DNA of 60,464 nucleotides, taken from the NCBI GenBank assembly GCA_021738245.1, contig JAIPCJ010000006.1:1-60464 (forward strand), read 5' to 3'. Source of the DNA: Methylotenera sp. (GTDB taxonomy: Bacteria > Pseudomonadota > Gammaproteobacteria > Burkholderiales > Burkholderiaceae_C). This document shows positions 8,570 through 17,181 of this stretch, one piece after another. The stretch's first letter is position 1; every line of letters starts with the position of its first letter. The translations under genes were made by a program, and so were the position numbers. Below the pieces are notes generated by a model. The model saw only the letters and a list, made by a program, of their open reading frames with translations, searched no databases and was not told the origin of the DNA.

Positions 8570-9799
8570 TCACGCCGGGCGGGGAGCCGGCTGGGTGCGG
8601 AAGAAACGGAAGGTGAGGAGGAGCGCGACGGCCTGGAGCGCCGCACAGGCGAAGAAGGGCAGCCCCATCAACGGATCGCTGGCCGGGCGGTGGGAAACCT
8701 CGCCCAGCAGCGTCAAGCCGAGCAGCGGCGCGACGACGGCCATCAGGCTGTTCAGCGACGACACGGCGCCCATCGCCTGGCCCTGTTGAGCCGCGCTGGC
8801 CGCGTTCGAGATGAAGCTCTGCAGCGCTGCGGCGCCCACGCCGCCCAGCAGATTCAGGCCGATGATGACGTAGATCATCCAGCCCTCGGTGGCGAGGCCG
8901 TAGCAGAGGTAGGCCGATGCCGCGGAGGCCATGCTGATCATGGCCAGGCGCTGGGCGCTGAACCGCTTGAGCAGCGGCCGCAGCAGGACGCCCTGGCTGA
9001 TCACCGACGCCACGCCCACGACGACGAGTGACCAGCTCACCGCGAGCGGCCCCCAGCCGAAACGGAACTTCGTGTACAGCACCCAGGTGTTGTGCAACGT
9101 GAACTGCGCCAGCGTGGACAGCGCGATCACGGCCACGAGCGGGCCGACGCCCTGCAGAGCCGCGAGGCCCCGCAAGGCGCTGACCGGGTTGGCCTTCTTC
9201 CAGTCGAACGGGCTGCGGCGATCCGGTGGCAGCGATTCGGGCAGCACAAAGAAGCCGTAGCACCAGTTCAGGATGGCCATCGAGCCCGCGGCGAAGAACG
9301 GCCAATGCACGTCGTAATGACCCAGCCACCCGCCGATGACCGGGCCGAGGATGAAGCCGATGCCGAACATCGCGCCCAACTGGCCGAAGCGCCGCGCGCG
9401 GTCTTCGGGGGCTGTGATGTCCGCCACGTAGGCGTTCGCGATGGCCACGTTGGCCTGCATCGCGCCGGAGAACAGGCGCACGGCCACCAGCATCCACAGC
9501 GCGGTGGCCATCGCCGTCACGAAGAAGCTCAGCGCCAGGCCTGCGAAGCCGATCAGCAGCACCGGCCGGCGGCCGAATCGGTCCGACAGCGCGCCCAGCA
9601 CCGGTGAGCCGATGAAGTTGGCCACGCCGAAGGCCATCGTGACCAGCAGGAAGGCCGAGGTCTGCTCATCGTTGCTGCCGGTGAAGGTGCCGACGATGTG
9701 CGGCAGCACCGGCACCATCAGGCCGATGGAGATCATGTCGATCAGCACGGCGGCCATGATGAAACCCATGGCGGGGGCGCGTTTCGGGGAGGAACTCAT
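8570..9799 (-). CDS. MFS transporter, TCR/Tet-like family
   Basis: A 409-residue major facilitator, probably a 12-helix drug/proton antiporter of the TetA type. Helix 1 is [20 protein letters not shown], and the loop 2-3 motif [16 protein letters not shown] (motif A) near residues 72-87 is clear. The helix 5 region [15 protein letters not shown] corresponds to the antiporter motif C. The ATG at 9799 gives the usual short N-terminal tail ([10 protein letters not shown]). It lies between guaB and guaA: 61 bp downstream of the guaB stop with a terminator in between, and 10 bp upstream of guaA. This position suggests a link to purine or analogue export, but the sequence does not reveal the substrate. 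Confidence 0.85.
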   Translation of the reverse strand: MSSSPKRAPAMGFIMAAVLIDMISIGLMVPVLPHIVGTFTGSNDEQTSAFLLVTMAFGVANFIGSPVLGALSDRFGRRPVLLIGFAGLALSFFVTAMATALWMLVAVRLFSGAMQANVAIANAYVADITAPEDRARRFGQLGAMFGIGFILGPVIGGWLGHYDVHWPFFAAGSMAILNWCYGFFVLPESLPPDRRSPFDWKKANPVSALRGLAALQGVGPLVAVIALSTLAQFTLHNTWVLYTKFRFGWGPLAVSWSLVVVGVASVISQGVLLRPLLKRFSAQRLAMISMASAASAYLCYGLATEGWMIYVIIGLNLLGGVGAAALQSFISNAASAAQQGQAMGAVSSLNSLMAVVAPLLGLTLLGEVSHRPASDPLMGLPFFACAALQAVALLLTFRFFRTQPAPRPA

Positions 9800-9810
9800 C
9801 GGGTTGGCAG

Positions 9811-9843
9811 AAAAGAGAAACGGGGCGATCCGACGTCGCCCCG
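9811..9843 (-). terminator. Rho-independent terminator after guaB
   Basis: On the minus strand CGGGGCGA and TCGCCCCG (9836-9843 and 9821-9828) form an 8-bp stem around a 7-base loop, followed by TTTCTCTTTT (9811-9820). It sits 18 bases downstream of the guaB stop and just before the MFS start codon. It should separate guaB from MFS-guaA at least in part, and it may act as an attenuator. Confidence 0.75.
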
Positions 9844-9860
9844 TTGCCTGCGGTCTCAGC

Positions 9861-11330
9861 TTACTCGCTGCGGTAGTTGGGTGCTTCCTTCGTGATCTGC
9901 ACATCGTGGACATGGCTCTCGCGCATGCCCGCCGTCGTGATCTCGACGAACTCGGCCTTGTTCTGCATGTCGGCGATGGTGCCGCAGCCGCAGTAGTGCA
10001 TGGACGCCTTCAGGCCGCCAGCCATCTGGAAGATGACCTGGACGACCGACCCCTTGTAGGGCACCTGGCCTTCGATGCCTTCGGGCACGAGCTTGGAGGT
10101 GTTGGGGTTGTTGCCCGTCTCGGCCTGGAAGTAGCGGTCGGCGCTGCCCTTGGCCATGGCGCCCATCGAGCCCATGCCGCGGTAGCTCTTGAAGGTGCGG
10201 CCCTGGTAGAGGATGGTCTCGCCCGGGGCCTCTTCGGTGCCGGCAAAGGCGCCGCCCATCATGACGGTGTCGGCGCCGGCCGCGATGGCCTTGGCGACGT
10301 CGCCCGAGTAGCGGATGCCGCCGTCGGCGATGACCGGCACGCCGGTGCCCTTCAGCGCCGTCACGACGTTGTCGATGGCTGTGATCTGCGGCACGCCCAC
10401 GCCCGCGACGATGCGGGTCGTGCAGATGGAGCCCGGGCCGATGCCGACCTTCACGCCGTCAGCGCCTGCCTCGACGAGAGCCAGCGCTGCCGCGCCGGTG
10501 GCGATGTTTCCGCCGATGACGTCCACCTGCGGGTAGGCGCGCTTGACCCAGCGCACACGCTCCAGCACACCGGCGCTGTGGCCGTGGGCGGTGTCGACGA
10601 TGATGGCGTCGACACCAGCGCGCACCAGCAATTCGACGCGCTGCTCGGTGTCTTCACCAAAACCGACCGCCGCACCGACGCGCAGGCCGCCATGGCTGTC
10701 GCGAGCGGCGTTGGGGAAGCTGGTCTGCTTGGTGATGTCCTTGACGGTCATCAGGCCACGCAGCTCGAAGGCGTCGTTGATGACGACCACGCGCTCAAGC
10801 TTGTGCTTGTGCATCAGCGCCTTGGCTTCTTCAAGTGACGCGCCTTCGCGCACCGTGATGAGCTTTTCGGCGGGCGTCATGATCTCGCGGACCTTGGCGT
10901 CCATGCGGGTCTCGAAGCGCAGGTCGCGGCCGGTGACGATGCCCACGACCTTCTTGCCCTCCACGACCGGGAAACCCGAGAAGCCGTGCAGGCGGGTCAG
11001 CTCGACCGCGTCGCGCACGGGGGCGTCGGGGGAGATCGTCAGGGGCTCGCGCACCACGCCGCTCTCGTAACGCTTGACCCGGGCCACCTCGCGCGCCTGC
11101 GCCTCAGCGGACAGGTTCTTGTGCACGATGCCGATGCCACCTTCCTGCGCGATGGCAATCGCCAGGCGCGCCTCGGTGACGGTGTCCATGGCGGCGGACA
11201 CCAGCGGCAGGTTCAGGGGGATATTGCGCGACAGACGGGTCGCAAGGCTGGTGTCGCGGGGCAACACCTGGGAGAACGCTGGCACCAACAACACATCGTC
11301 GAAGGTGAGCGCTTTGCCGAGAAGGCGCAT
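9861..11330 (-). CDS. guaB: IMP dehydrogenase
   Basis: A 489-residue NAD-dependent enzyme that oxidises IMP to XMP, the first committed step to GMP. The TIM barrel begins [20 protein letters not shown] and contains [16 protein letters not shown]. Two CBS domains are inserted near residues 90-205. The catalytic loop GPGSICTTR carries Cys303, followed by the flap region [15 protein letters not shown]. The start at 11330 is set by the canonical N-terminus. The Shine-Dalgarno is GGAG at about 11340, 10 bases upstream. What is unusual is the leader: a 2.8-kb group II intron ends 20 bases upstream of the start codon, so the gene's natural promoter lies on the far side of the intron. A terminator follows the stop. 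Confidence 0.97.
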   Translation of the reverse strand: MRLLGKALTFDDVLLVPAFSQVLPRDTSLATRLSRNIPLNLPLVSAAMDTVTEARLAIAIAQEGGIGIVHKNLSAEAQAREVARVKRYESGVVREPLTISPDAPVRDAVELTRLHGFSGFPVVEGKKVVGIVTGRDLRFETRMDAKVREIMTPAEKLITVREGASLEEAKALMHKHKLERVVVINDAFELRGLMTVKDITKQTSFPNAARDSHGGLRVGAAVGFGEDTEQRVELLVRAGVDAIIVDTAHGHSAGVLERVRWVKRAYPQVDVIGGNIATGAAALALVEAGADGVKVGIGPGSICTTRIVAGVGVPQITAIDNVVTALKGTGVPVIADGGIRYSGDVAKAIAAGADTVMMGGAFAGTEEAPGETILYQGRTFKSYRGMGSMGAMAKGSADRYFQAETGNNPNTSKLVPEGIEGQVPYKGSVVQVIFQMAGGLKASMHYCGCGTIADMQNKAEFVEITTAGMRESHVHDVQITKEAPNYRSE

Positions 11331-11350
11331 GAGGAAAGCTCCAGAGGAGG

Positions 11351-11420
11351 GTAGGAACAGTCCATTGCTGGACCATTCCCCCCTAAGAACCGGACTTGCG
11401 ACTTTCACCGCATCCGGCTC
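11351..11420 (-). ncRNA. Group II intron domains V and VI
   Basis: Domain V (11387-11420) folds as a 34-nt hairpin. On the minus strand it reads GAGCCGGATGCGG, then TGAAAG, then TCGCAAGTCCGGTTC, so GAGCCGGA pairs with TCCGGTTC. This is the most conserved part of group II ribozymes and includes the catalytic triad region. Domain VI (11351-11386) has a 10-bp stem, GGAATGGTCC with GGACTGTTCC, closing a short AGCAAT loop, and ends at the 3' splice site. These elements support an intact catalytic core. Confidence 0.88.
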
Positions 11421-11490
11421 AAGCACAACAGTGTGTGCGGGTTCGGGGAGCACGTGATTGTATCAGTGACCCCATTCCCGTACCTAAGCC

Positions 11491-13191
11491 TCATTCAGAG
11501 GCCGGCTTCGCAACTGTCAGACCTAAGGCATGCAGTTGGTTATGACACACCGGATGCAGCAGCACCCGGTTGGCCAACGCGTCGGACCCGCCCTTCCCTC
11601 GTGGTACGAGGTGATGGTCGTGCCAGCCCGTCGCTTCGGTGATGGCTGCGCCGCAGCGTTGGCATTTGCCATGCTGTGATGCGAACAACGTCGCCCATTG
11701 CTTGCGATACGCCATGCTCTTCAGCAGGCGCTGCCCGCGCAGGTCTTCGCCATACGCTTCCCACGTCGGGTCGAAAGGGTTGTAGGCCCCTTTGACCTTC
11801 AGGTGCCTGACGATTTCCGTATCGGCGAGCCGATACAGACGATGCCACTGTGGTTCACCATCCGCGCCCAGGGTTCGCAACGCGAACTCGGTGCGGCCCT
11901 CAATGACCGGCCAATATTTCTTGACCAGCCATGCGTGGGTCTTCTTCGGATGCCGGCGGCGTGTCCAACGCGTCAACCGCCACCACAGCAGCGAGTCGAG
12001 TTTGTTGAACGTCTCCTTGGCGACCACCGGTCGGTGGTACTGAGCCCAACCCCGAAGGACCGGATTCAGCAGCTTGATGAGATCCACTTGCGCCACTTCC
12101 TTGTGGTCGTTCACGATTCCTCGCACCTTGTCGTAGAACGCCTTCACGTTCTTGCGACTCGGCTTGATGAGCAGCACTTCCCGGTACTTGCGGAAGTTCC
12201 ATCCGAGGAAATCGAATCCCTCATCGATGTGCGTGACTCGCGTCTTCGCCGGCGACAGCCGCAATCCCCGTTGTGCGAGAAATGCTTCTACCCACGGCCG
12301 GACCTCGCCTTCCAGCACGTCTTTCGACGCGCATGTGATGACGAAGTCGTCGGCGTACCGGACCACACCGATTCGGAGTTTCGGAACCTTTGACGTCCCC
12401 AGCTTTGCACCGAGGTGCGCCACCAGATCAGTCTCCAGCCCGTTGAGCGCCACATTTGCCAGGGTTGGCGAAATGATGCCCCCTTGCGGGGTGCCTGCAT
12501 CTGTTGCTGCCAGCTGGCCCTTGTAGACCACTCCTGCTTTCAACCACTTGCTGAGGATTGCTTTGTCCATGCGGGCATTGCTCACCAACCACTCGTGGTT
12601 GATATGGTCGAAACAACCTTCGATGTCCGCTTCCAGCACCCATTCGGCCGAGGCCTTGCGGGACAGGAGGATGAACAACTGGCTCATGGCATCGGCCGTC
12701 GAGCGATTGGACCGAAAGCCGTAGCTGTTCGGGTCGCTCTGCGACTCCACGACGGGCTCCAGACTCAGCAGGTGGAGTGCCTGCATTGCCCGATCTTTCA
12801 TCGTCGGAATGCCCAACGGGCGTTCCTTGCCATTTGCCTTGGGGATATAGACCCGCCGCAAGGGCAGCGGTCGGTATCCCCGTGACTGCTTCAACATGCT
12901 GACAGCCTCCCATTTGCAGGGCGGCGTATCCCAGAGCTCGCGGTCGACGCCTGCCGTCCGCTTGCCTTGATTTTCAGTCACTCGCCTGACCGCCAGTGCC
13001 CTGGCGGCAAACGAGCGGGTCAGCGACCGTTGCAGGGTTTTGACCCTGCGCCAGTCACCGGCCTGTGTTGCCTTCGCGATCTTGATCTGCGTCGTTCTCA
13101 CGTTCCGCATGACCTTCTGCCAATCGATGGCGTGCCAGTCAGTGGGTCCGTGCGAGGACGCAGAACCATCGTTGCCGATGATCTTTTCCAT
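11491..13191 (-). CDS. ltrA: Group II intron reverse transcriptase/maturase with HNH endonuclease
   Basis: A 566-residue intron-encoded protein. The reverse transcriptase fingers and palm run from about residue 70 to 300, with RPLGIPTMKDRAMQ near 124-137, GTPQGGIISPTLANV near 233-247 and the active-site YADD at 279-282. The maturase X domain follows (LNPVLRGWAQYHRPV). The C-terminal HNH nuclease shows CQRCGAAI, then WHDHHLVPRGKGG and HPVCHNQLH, so all metal and zinc-finger residues look present. The ATG at 13191 was chosen because GAGGAAAG lies just upstream and MEKIIGNDGS is a typical start; an in-frame ATG 13 codons earlier exists. The frame is uninterrupted, so the element is probably capable of RNA splicing and retrohoming. 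The protein acts with the surrounding intron RNA. Confidence 0.95.
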   Translation of the reverse strand: MEKIIGNDGSASSHGPTDWHAIDWQKVMRNVRTTQIKIAKATQAGDWRRVKTLQRSLTRSFAARALAVRRVTENQGKRTAGVDRELWDTPPCKWEAVSMLKQSRGYRPLPLRRVYIPKANGKERPLGIPTMKDRAMQALHLLSLEPVVESQSDPNSYGFRSNRSTADAMSQLFILLSRKASAEWVLEADIEGCFDHINHEWLVSNARMDKAILSKWLKAGVVYKGQLAATDAGTPQGGIISPTLANVALNGLETDLVAHLGAKLGTSKVPKLRIGVVRYADDFVITCASKDVLEGEVRPWVEAFLAQRGLRLSPAKTRVTHIDEGFDFLGWNFRKYREVLLIKPSRKNVKAFYDKVRGIVNDHKEVAQVDLIKLLNPVLRGWAQYHRPVVAKETFNKLDSLLWWRLTRWTRRRHPKKTHAWLVKKYWPVIEGRTEFALRTLGADGEPQWHRLYRLADTEIVRHLKVKGAYNPFDPTWEAYGEDLRGQRLLKSMAYRKQWATLFASQHGKCQRCGAAITEATGWHDHHLVPRGKGGSDALANRVLLHPVCHNQLHALGLTVAKPASE

Positions 13192-14175
13192 GCTTTCCTC
13201 GTAGGTTGGTAGCCCATTGAGCGAACGCACTGAACCCCAGAGGGCTGGCGCGCAGCCCCTTGGGCGGACTTAGAACTCAACAACCGGCTCGCGACGGTTG
13301 CACCAAACGGAAGTGGGCCTGCTTTCGCAGCGGGGCATTGCCCCTATCCCGACCATTACAGCCGGGCGTTCGCTTTTTCCGTCATCCCATACCCCCTCAC
13401 CCAACAGGTCGCCTCGCGGCTTCCCTGCCCTTGCGCCGTGACGCGTAGGCGAGTGATGGGGCTTACCACGTTCCCTGGATTACCGATCAGCGTTGTGCGC
13501 TGATCTGTCCGGTTAGGGTCTGTCTTTCTTGCGACTGCGCAGTGGTGATGTGCTCCCTTTTGCGACGAGAGCATCCGGCAGCGTGCCTTTTGGCTCTGGC
13601 CTATCAGCAGGTTTGGCCAGTCAATGCTTACGCAAGTTCAATCGACAGTTCACGTGAGTTACCCATGCGGAACTAGCCTAGCCCCTTCTCCGCCTTCCTG
13701 CTGGCAGATTCCACCGACCCGCCTCACAGCGGATAGATGCCACGAGATCGTGGGGGACATTGTTGGGCGGGCTTCACACAGGCTCGTTACCGATCCTGCA
13801 TGCCACCGTAGGCTACTGCTGATCACACAGCAGGTCATGGCATTCCGCTCCCGCGGACGCATGACAAGGCAAACCAGAGTTGATCACCTGATGACGAACA
13901 CACCGATAGGTGTCACGACCTGCACACTAGGTTGCAGCGATGCGGAATCAGAGTTGTGATTCCGTGATGCGCGCGGTCAGACACTCGTGGTGTCTTGGAG
14001 CGCGTGTTTCTACAGTTGTCCGCAGAGGCCTGCAGACGCCTGTTCGTGCGCCCTGACCGGAATCAGAGCGGATCGTCATGAGAGCCATCGGCTCCCGAAC
14101 GCCAGAGGCGTGCTAATGAAAGGCCACCATCAAGGTGGCAGAGGTGACACGAAACGTGTCGCACCGCAAAGCGGC

Positions 14176-14181
14176 ATTATA
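14176..14181 (-). promoter_or_regulatory. Probable guaB promoter, -10 box, split from guaB by the intron
   Basis: On the minus strand a perfect TATAAT lies 11 bases upstream of the intron 5' end and 28 bases from the divergent DUF4124 start codon. No strong -35 box is seen at 16-18 bp. Without the intron this box would lie about 45 bp upstream of the guaB start codon, an ordinary distance. The predicted transcript start (14168-14170) leaves only about four to six bases of 5' exon ahead of the intron. Confidence 0.6.
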
Positions 14182-14209
14182 CGGAAGGCGTCACCGCTAC
14201 ACTGAACCC

Positions 14210-14713
14210 ATGCGTCACAAGCCCTTGCTCATCGCCCTGGTCGGCCTGCTTCTGGCTGCTTCTGCCCACGCCCAATGGAAATGGCGGGACGCCAAAGGCA
14301 ACGTCCAGTACAGCGACATGCCGCCGCCTGCGGGCACCCCGGAGAAGGACATCCTGCAACGCCCGCCCGGCGCCCGGCCGACCATCGTGGTCAGCCCGCC
14401 GCCCAGCCCGGCAAGCGCCGCGCCTGCGCCCGCCAGGCCGGCGAGCGCGCCCACCAAGGCCGAACAGGACGCAGCCGCTCGGCAGAAGCGTGAGCAGGAC
14501 GGCGCCGCCGCCAAGCAGAAGGAAGAAGAGCAGCGCATCGCCGCCATCCGGCGCGATAACTGCGCCCGCGCGCAGTCCAACATGCGCGAGCTGCAAAGCG
14601 GCACGCGCATGACCCGCACGAACGACAAGGGCGAGCGCATCTTCCTGGACGAAGCTCAGCTCGCCGCGGAAGTGGCCCGCACTCGCGACACCATCACCAG
14701 CGAATGCCGCTGA
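14210..14713 (+). CDS. DUF4124 domain-containing exported protein
   Basis: A 167-residue protein with a cleavable signal peptide (MRHKPLLIALVGLLLAASAHAQ, cleavage after AHA). It is followed at once by the DUF4124 motif WKWRDAKGNVQYSDMPPPAG near residues 23-42. A proline/alanine-rich linker comes next (VVSPPPSPASAAPAPARPAS), then a charged coiled-coil-like stretch (AEQDAAARQKREQDGAAAKQ) and a helical C-terminus ending DTITSECR. The family is common and often multi-copy in Burkholderiales; its role in the envelope is unknown. The gene is divergent from guaB and its intron. Its ATG at 14210 is preceded by only a short leader. Confidence 0.82.
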   Translation: MRHKPLLIALVGLLLAASAHAQWKWRDAKGNVQYSDMPPPAGTPEKDILQRPPGARPTIVVSPPPSPASAAPAPARPASAPTKAEQDAAARQKREQDGAAAKQKEEEQRIAAIRRDNCARAQSNMRELQSGTRMTRTNDKGERIFLDEAQLAAEVARTRDTITSECR

Positions 14714-14728
14714 GCGCAGCCGCCTGAT

Positions 14729-15046
14729 TCAGGCCTTGCCGGCCAGCGGCCGGTGCCGCGACACGATGCGCTCCCCGCGCTTGGCATAGCGCAGCCGCCG
14801 CGCCTCCTTGGGGTCGACCGTCAGCGGCCGGTAGACCTCGATGCGGTCGCGCTCGCGCAGCGGCGTGTCCAGCGGCCTCGGGCGGCCCCAGATGCCGACG
14901 CGCAAGGTGTCGAGCGCCCGAGTCTGGGCGACCATGAAATCGCTGCAGCCCGCCAGGGCCGCTCCGAGCGTCGCTCCCTCGGGCAACTCCAGCCAGCGGT
15001 GCTGCACATCGCCGGCCGCCGGGCTCCAGACCAGCTCAACCCGCAC
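14729..15046 (-). CDS. rnfH: RnfH family protein (RatB)
   Basis: A 105-residue ubiquitin-like (beta-grasp) protein. VRVELVWSPAAGDVQHRWLE opens the fold, and the conserved RVGIWGRPRPLDTPLRERD, then RIEVYRPLTVDPKEARRLRY, matches the RnfH/YfjF family. I chose the GTG at 15046, which overlaps the end of ratA by 11 bp. A TTG at 15085 would add 13 residues without family similarity. The ratA-rnfH (ratAB) pair is widely conserved; the molecular role of RnfH is not established despite its name. Its stop converges on the DUF4124 gene, with 15 bp between. Confidence 0.85.
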   Translation of the reverse strand: MRVELVWSPAAGDVQHRWLELPEGATLGAALAGCSDFMVAQTRALDTLRVGIWGRPRPLDTPLRERDRIEVYRPLTVDPKEARRLRYAKRGERIVSRHRPLAGKA

Positions 15047-15494
15047 CGTGCAGCTGCTCCGCGCGTTGCACGAAGCTGTCGACAAAGGTGTTGGCGATGC
15101 GGTCGAACACCGGGCTCACCACCGCCTCCAGCGCGGCGCTGCTGAAGGCGTAGTTCAATTCGAACGCAATCTTGCAGGCCGAGGGCTCGCCCTGCGTGCC
15201 GGGCTTGTTCAGCGGCAGGAACTCCCAGAGGCCGTCGAGCCGCGAAAACGGGCCGTCGACCAGCTCCATGCGCACGCTGCGGTCGGCCTCGTTGCGGTTG
15301 CGGGTGGTGAAGGCATGCTTGACGCCGGCATAGGCCAGGTGCAAGCGCGCAGTGACGGAATCGCCTTCACGGGCCAGCACCTCGACCTTGTTGCACCACG
15401 GCAGGAACTCCGGATAGCGCTCCACCTGGGTCACCAACTCATACATCTCGTGCGGCGTGTGCCAGAGCAGCACGGACTTCTTGACCTGCTTCAT
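15036..15494 (-). CDS. ratA: RatA / coenzyme Q-binding COQ10-like START-domain protein
   Basis: A 152-residue protein of the START/COQ10 family. It begins MKQVKKSVLLWHTPHEMYEL and contains VERYPEFLPWCNKVEVL near residues 27-43 (the family signature is YPxFLPWC), then PLNKPG and a C-terminal helix FDRIANTFVDSFVQRAEQL. In E. coli RatA was described as an inhibitor of ribosome subunit association, while homologues bind quinone or lipid. The sequence cannot choose between these roles. The start at 15494 is supported by the N-terminus. The promoter region is shared with divergent smpB, 47 bp away, an arrangement seen in many proteobacteria. Confidence 0.88.
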   Translation of the reverse strand: MKQVKKSVLLWHTPHEMYELVTQVERYPEFLPWCNKVEVLAREGDSVTARLHLAYAGVKHAFTTRNRNEADRSVRMELVDGPFSRLDGLWEFLPLNKPGTQGEPSACKIAFELNYAFSSAALEAVVSPVFDRIANTFVDSFVQRAEQLHGAG

Positions 15495-15499
15495 AGAAT
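15494..15499 (+). promoter_or_regulatory. Candidate smpB promoter (-10 box)
   Basis: TAGAAT on the plus strand overlaps the ratA start codon on the other strand and lies 42 bp upstream of the smpB ATG. The -35 region is weak. It is supported by its position in the divergent ratA/smpB gap only. Confidence 0.35.
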
Positions 15500-15541
15500 G
15501 CCGGGATTGTAAGAAGGGCACGAGCCCCCACATTCCTGTCC

Positions 15542-16000
15542 ATGTCTATCGCCGAGAACCGCCGCGCCCGTTACGACTACCACATCGAGGAACAGTTCGA
15601 GGCCGGCGTCGTGCTGTCCGGCTGGGAGATCAAGGCGATCCGCGCCGGCCAGGTGCAATTGACCGACGGCTACGTGCTGATCCGGGACGGCGAGCTCTTC
15701 CTGATCGGCTGCCGCATCAACGCACTGCGCAGTGCCTCCACCCACGTCAACCCCGAGGCCGACCGCACCAAGAAGCTGCTGATGCACAAGGCGGAGATCA
15801 AGCGGCTGATCGGCAAGGTCGAGCAGCGCGGCTTCACCCTTGTGCCGCTGAACCTGCACTACAAGGGCGGCCGCGTGAAGGCCGACATCGCGCTGGCCAA
15901 GGGCAAGGCTCAGCATGACAAGCGCGAGACCGAGAAGAAGCGGGACTGGGAGCGCGAGAAGGGCCAGCTCATGCGACACAAGGTGTCGAGCAAAGGCTAG
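15542..16000 (+). CDS. smpB: SsrA-binding protein SmpB
   Basis: A 152-residue RNA-binding protein that escorts tmRNA to stalled ribosomes for trans-translation. Family markers are [20 protein letters not shown] at the start, [20 protein letters not shown] near residues 25-44, and [18 protein letters not shown] strands. The C-terminal tail is basic ([20 protein letters not shown], ending MRHKVSSKG), the segment that mimics the missing anticodon arm. Length and both ends match the family. The tmRNA gene itself is not in the window. The 3' end overlaps the converging metC-like gene by four bases. Confidence 0.96.
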   Translation: MSIAENRRARYDYHIEEQFEAGVVLSGWEIKAIRAGQVQLTDGYVLIRDGELFLIGCRINALRSASTHVNPEADRTKKLLMHKAEIKRLIGKVEQRGFTLVPLNLHYKGGRVKADIALAKGKAQHDKRETEKKRDWEREKGQLMRHKVSSKG

Positions 16001-17181
16001 GCCAACACCTGCAGCGCCTGCTCGATGTCGGCCCGCAGGTCGGCCACGTCCTCCAGGCCGATCGCAAAGCGCACCAGCGTACGGCCCTCGAAGGGCAACG
16101 GCAGATTGCGGCTGCGGCTCATGTCATAGGGCACCGCCAGGCTCATCGGGCCCGCCCAGGAGTAGCCGATACCGAAGAGCTTCAGTGCATCAACGAAAGC
16201 GTCCACCTGCCGGGCGCTGTAGGCCGGCTTGAAGACCACCGAGAACAGACAGGCTGCCGCCCTGCCCCCGACCGCCAGCCAGTGCTCATGGCCGGGCGAG
16301 CCAGGCAGCGCCGGGTGGAAGACCCGGGCCACCTCGGGCCGGCCCGCCATCCAGCTGGCGAGCTGGCGCGTGACGCGGTCCTGCGCCTCGTAGCGCAGCG
16401 GCATCGTCGGCAGGCCGCGCAGCACCAGCTCCACGTCGTTCTGCCCCAGGCCGTAGCCCAGGTGTTCGTGCGCATGGTTGAGGCGGTCGTGCAAGGCGCG
16501 GTCACGGGTGCAAACCGAGCCCATCAGCACATCTGCACCACCGCTGGGGTATTTGGTGAGGGCCTGCATGACGATGTCGGCGCCCAGCCCCGGATACGTG
16601 TCGGGCGCCGGCTCGAAGCCGTTGAAGGCCAGTCCCGCGCCCCAGGTGTTGTCCAGCGCCGTGATCACGCCGCGCGCGCGGCAGGCAGCCAGCGTGCCGA
16701 GCAGGTCGGGGAACTCCAGCGTGATCGAGCCGGCGGCTTCGAGCCAGACGAGCTTGGTGTTGTCGCGCAGCTCAGGCACGGTCAGCGGGTCATAAAAGCG
16801 ATGCGTCACGCCCCACTGCGGCAGCCACGACTCCGTCAGGTAGCGGTTCTGGCCATAGACGTTGTCCGGCACCAGCACCTCGTCGCCCGGACGCAGGATG
16901 GCCAGCGACGGCAGCGTCACGGCGGCCAGGCCGCTGGACACGAGCAGGCAGTACTCGGCATGCTCCAGCGTGGCCAGACGGGCTGCCAGGGTGTAGCTGG
17001 TGGGCGTGCCATGCAGGCCGTAGCGGTAGGTCAGGCCGTCGCGCGGCCGCGGCTTGTGCAGGTCGGCCGTGTCCTTGAAGAGCACGGTCGAGGCCTTGGC
17101 CACGGGCACCGGCACCGCATCCCAGCCCTCCGGGGCGCGGTAGGGGTGATGGATGAGCGTGGTGGCGGGCCCCCGCGTCAC
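15997..17181 (-). CDS. metC: Cystathionine beta-lyase (PLP-dependent Cys/Met metabolism enzyme)
   Basis: A 394-residue fold-type I PLP enzyme predicted to cleave cystathionine to homocysteine, pyruvate and ammonia in methionine synthesis. Visible features are [20 protein letters not shown] near residues 51-70, [19 protein letters not shown] for phosphate binding, DNTW near 177-180 and the PLP Lys210 in [17 protein letters not shown]-terminal [20 protein letters not shown] is typical. The start is a GTG at 17181 that overlaps the rimO stop (GTGA), so rimO and this gene are translationally coupled. Other Cys/Met enzymes (cystathionine gamma-synthase, gamma-lyase) share the fold. Beta-lyase is favoured by overall resemblance to MetC/PatB-like sequences, but specificity is not proven. 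Confidence 0.88.
   Translation of the reverse strand: MTRGPATTLIHHPYRAPEGWDAVPVPVAKASTVLFKDTADLHKPRPRDGLTYRYGLHGTPTSYTLAARLATLEHAEYCLLVSSGLAAVTLPSLAILRPGDEVLVPDNVYGQNRYLTESWLPQWGVTHRFYDPLTVPELRDNTKLVWLEAAGSITLEFPDLLGTLAACRARGVITALDNTWGAGLAFNGFEPAPDTYPGLGADIVMQALTKYPSGGADVLMGSVCTRDRALHDRLNHAHEHLGYGLGQNDVELVLRGLPTMPLRYEAQDRVTRQLASWMAGRPEVARVFHPALPGSPGHEHWLAVGGRAAACLFSVVFKPAYSARQVDAFVDALKLFGIGYSWAGPMSLAVPYDMSRSRNLPLPFEGRTLVRFAIGLEDVADLRADIEQALQVLA

Larger units (their letters stand above)
11351..14164 (-). mobile_element. Complete group II intron in the guaB leader
   Basis: A retroelement of about 2814 bp in the same orientation as guaB. The 5' end on the minus strand is GTGCGACACG (14164 downward), the conserved GUGYG start, immediately followed by a small hairpin (ACACG/CGTGT). 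The 3' end (11351) is ...TTCCTAC, the usual AY ending, directly after domain VI. Domain V is at 11387-11420. The maturase frame occupies the domain IV position. The region 13192-14164, which has no gene, is the structured domain I-III RNA. The tract is visibly less GC-rich than its surroundings, a sign of acquisition. A candidate EBS1 loop (CGCAAA, complement of 13559-13564) is complementary to the last six bases of the 5' exon (TTTGCG). Both ends were read by eye, so the 3' boundary could be off by a base or two. Confidence 0.9.

Noticed and set aside
13192..14164. Small plus-strand open frames within the intron's 5' part
   Set aside because: They fall in the structured domain I-III RNA, have no ribosome-binding sites and no recognisable sequence.
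14729..15085. Longer RnfH starting at a TTG codon at 15085
   Set aside because: The extra 13 residues are simply ratA read in another frame; the GTG at 15046 matches the family start.
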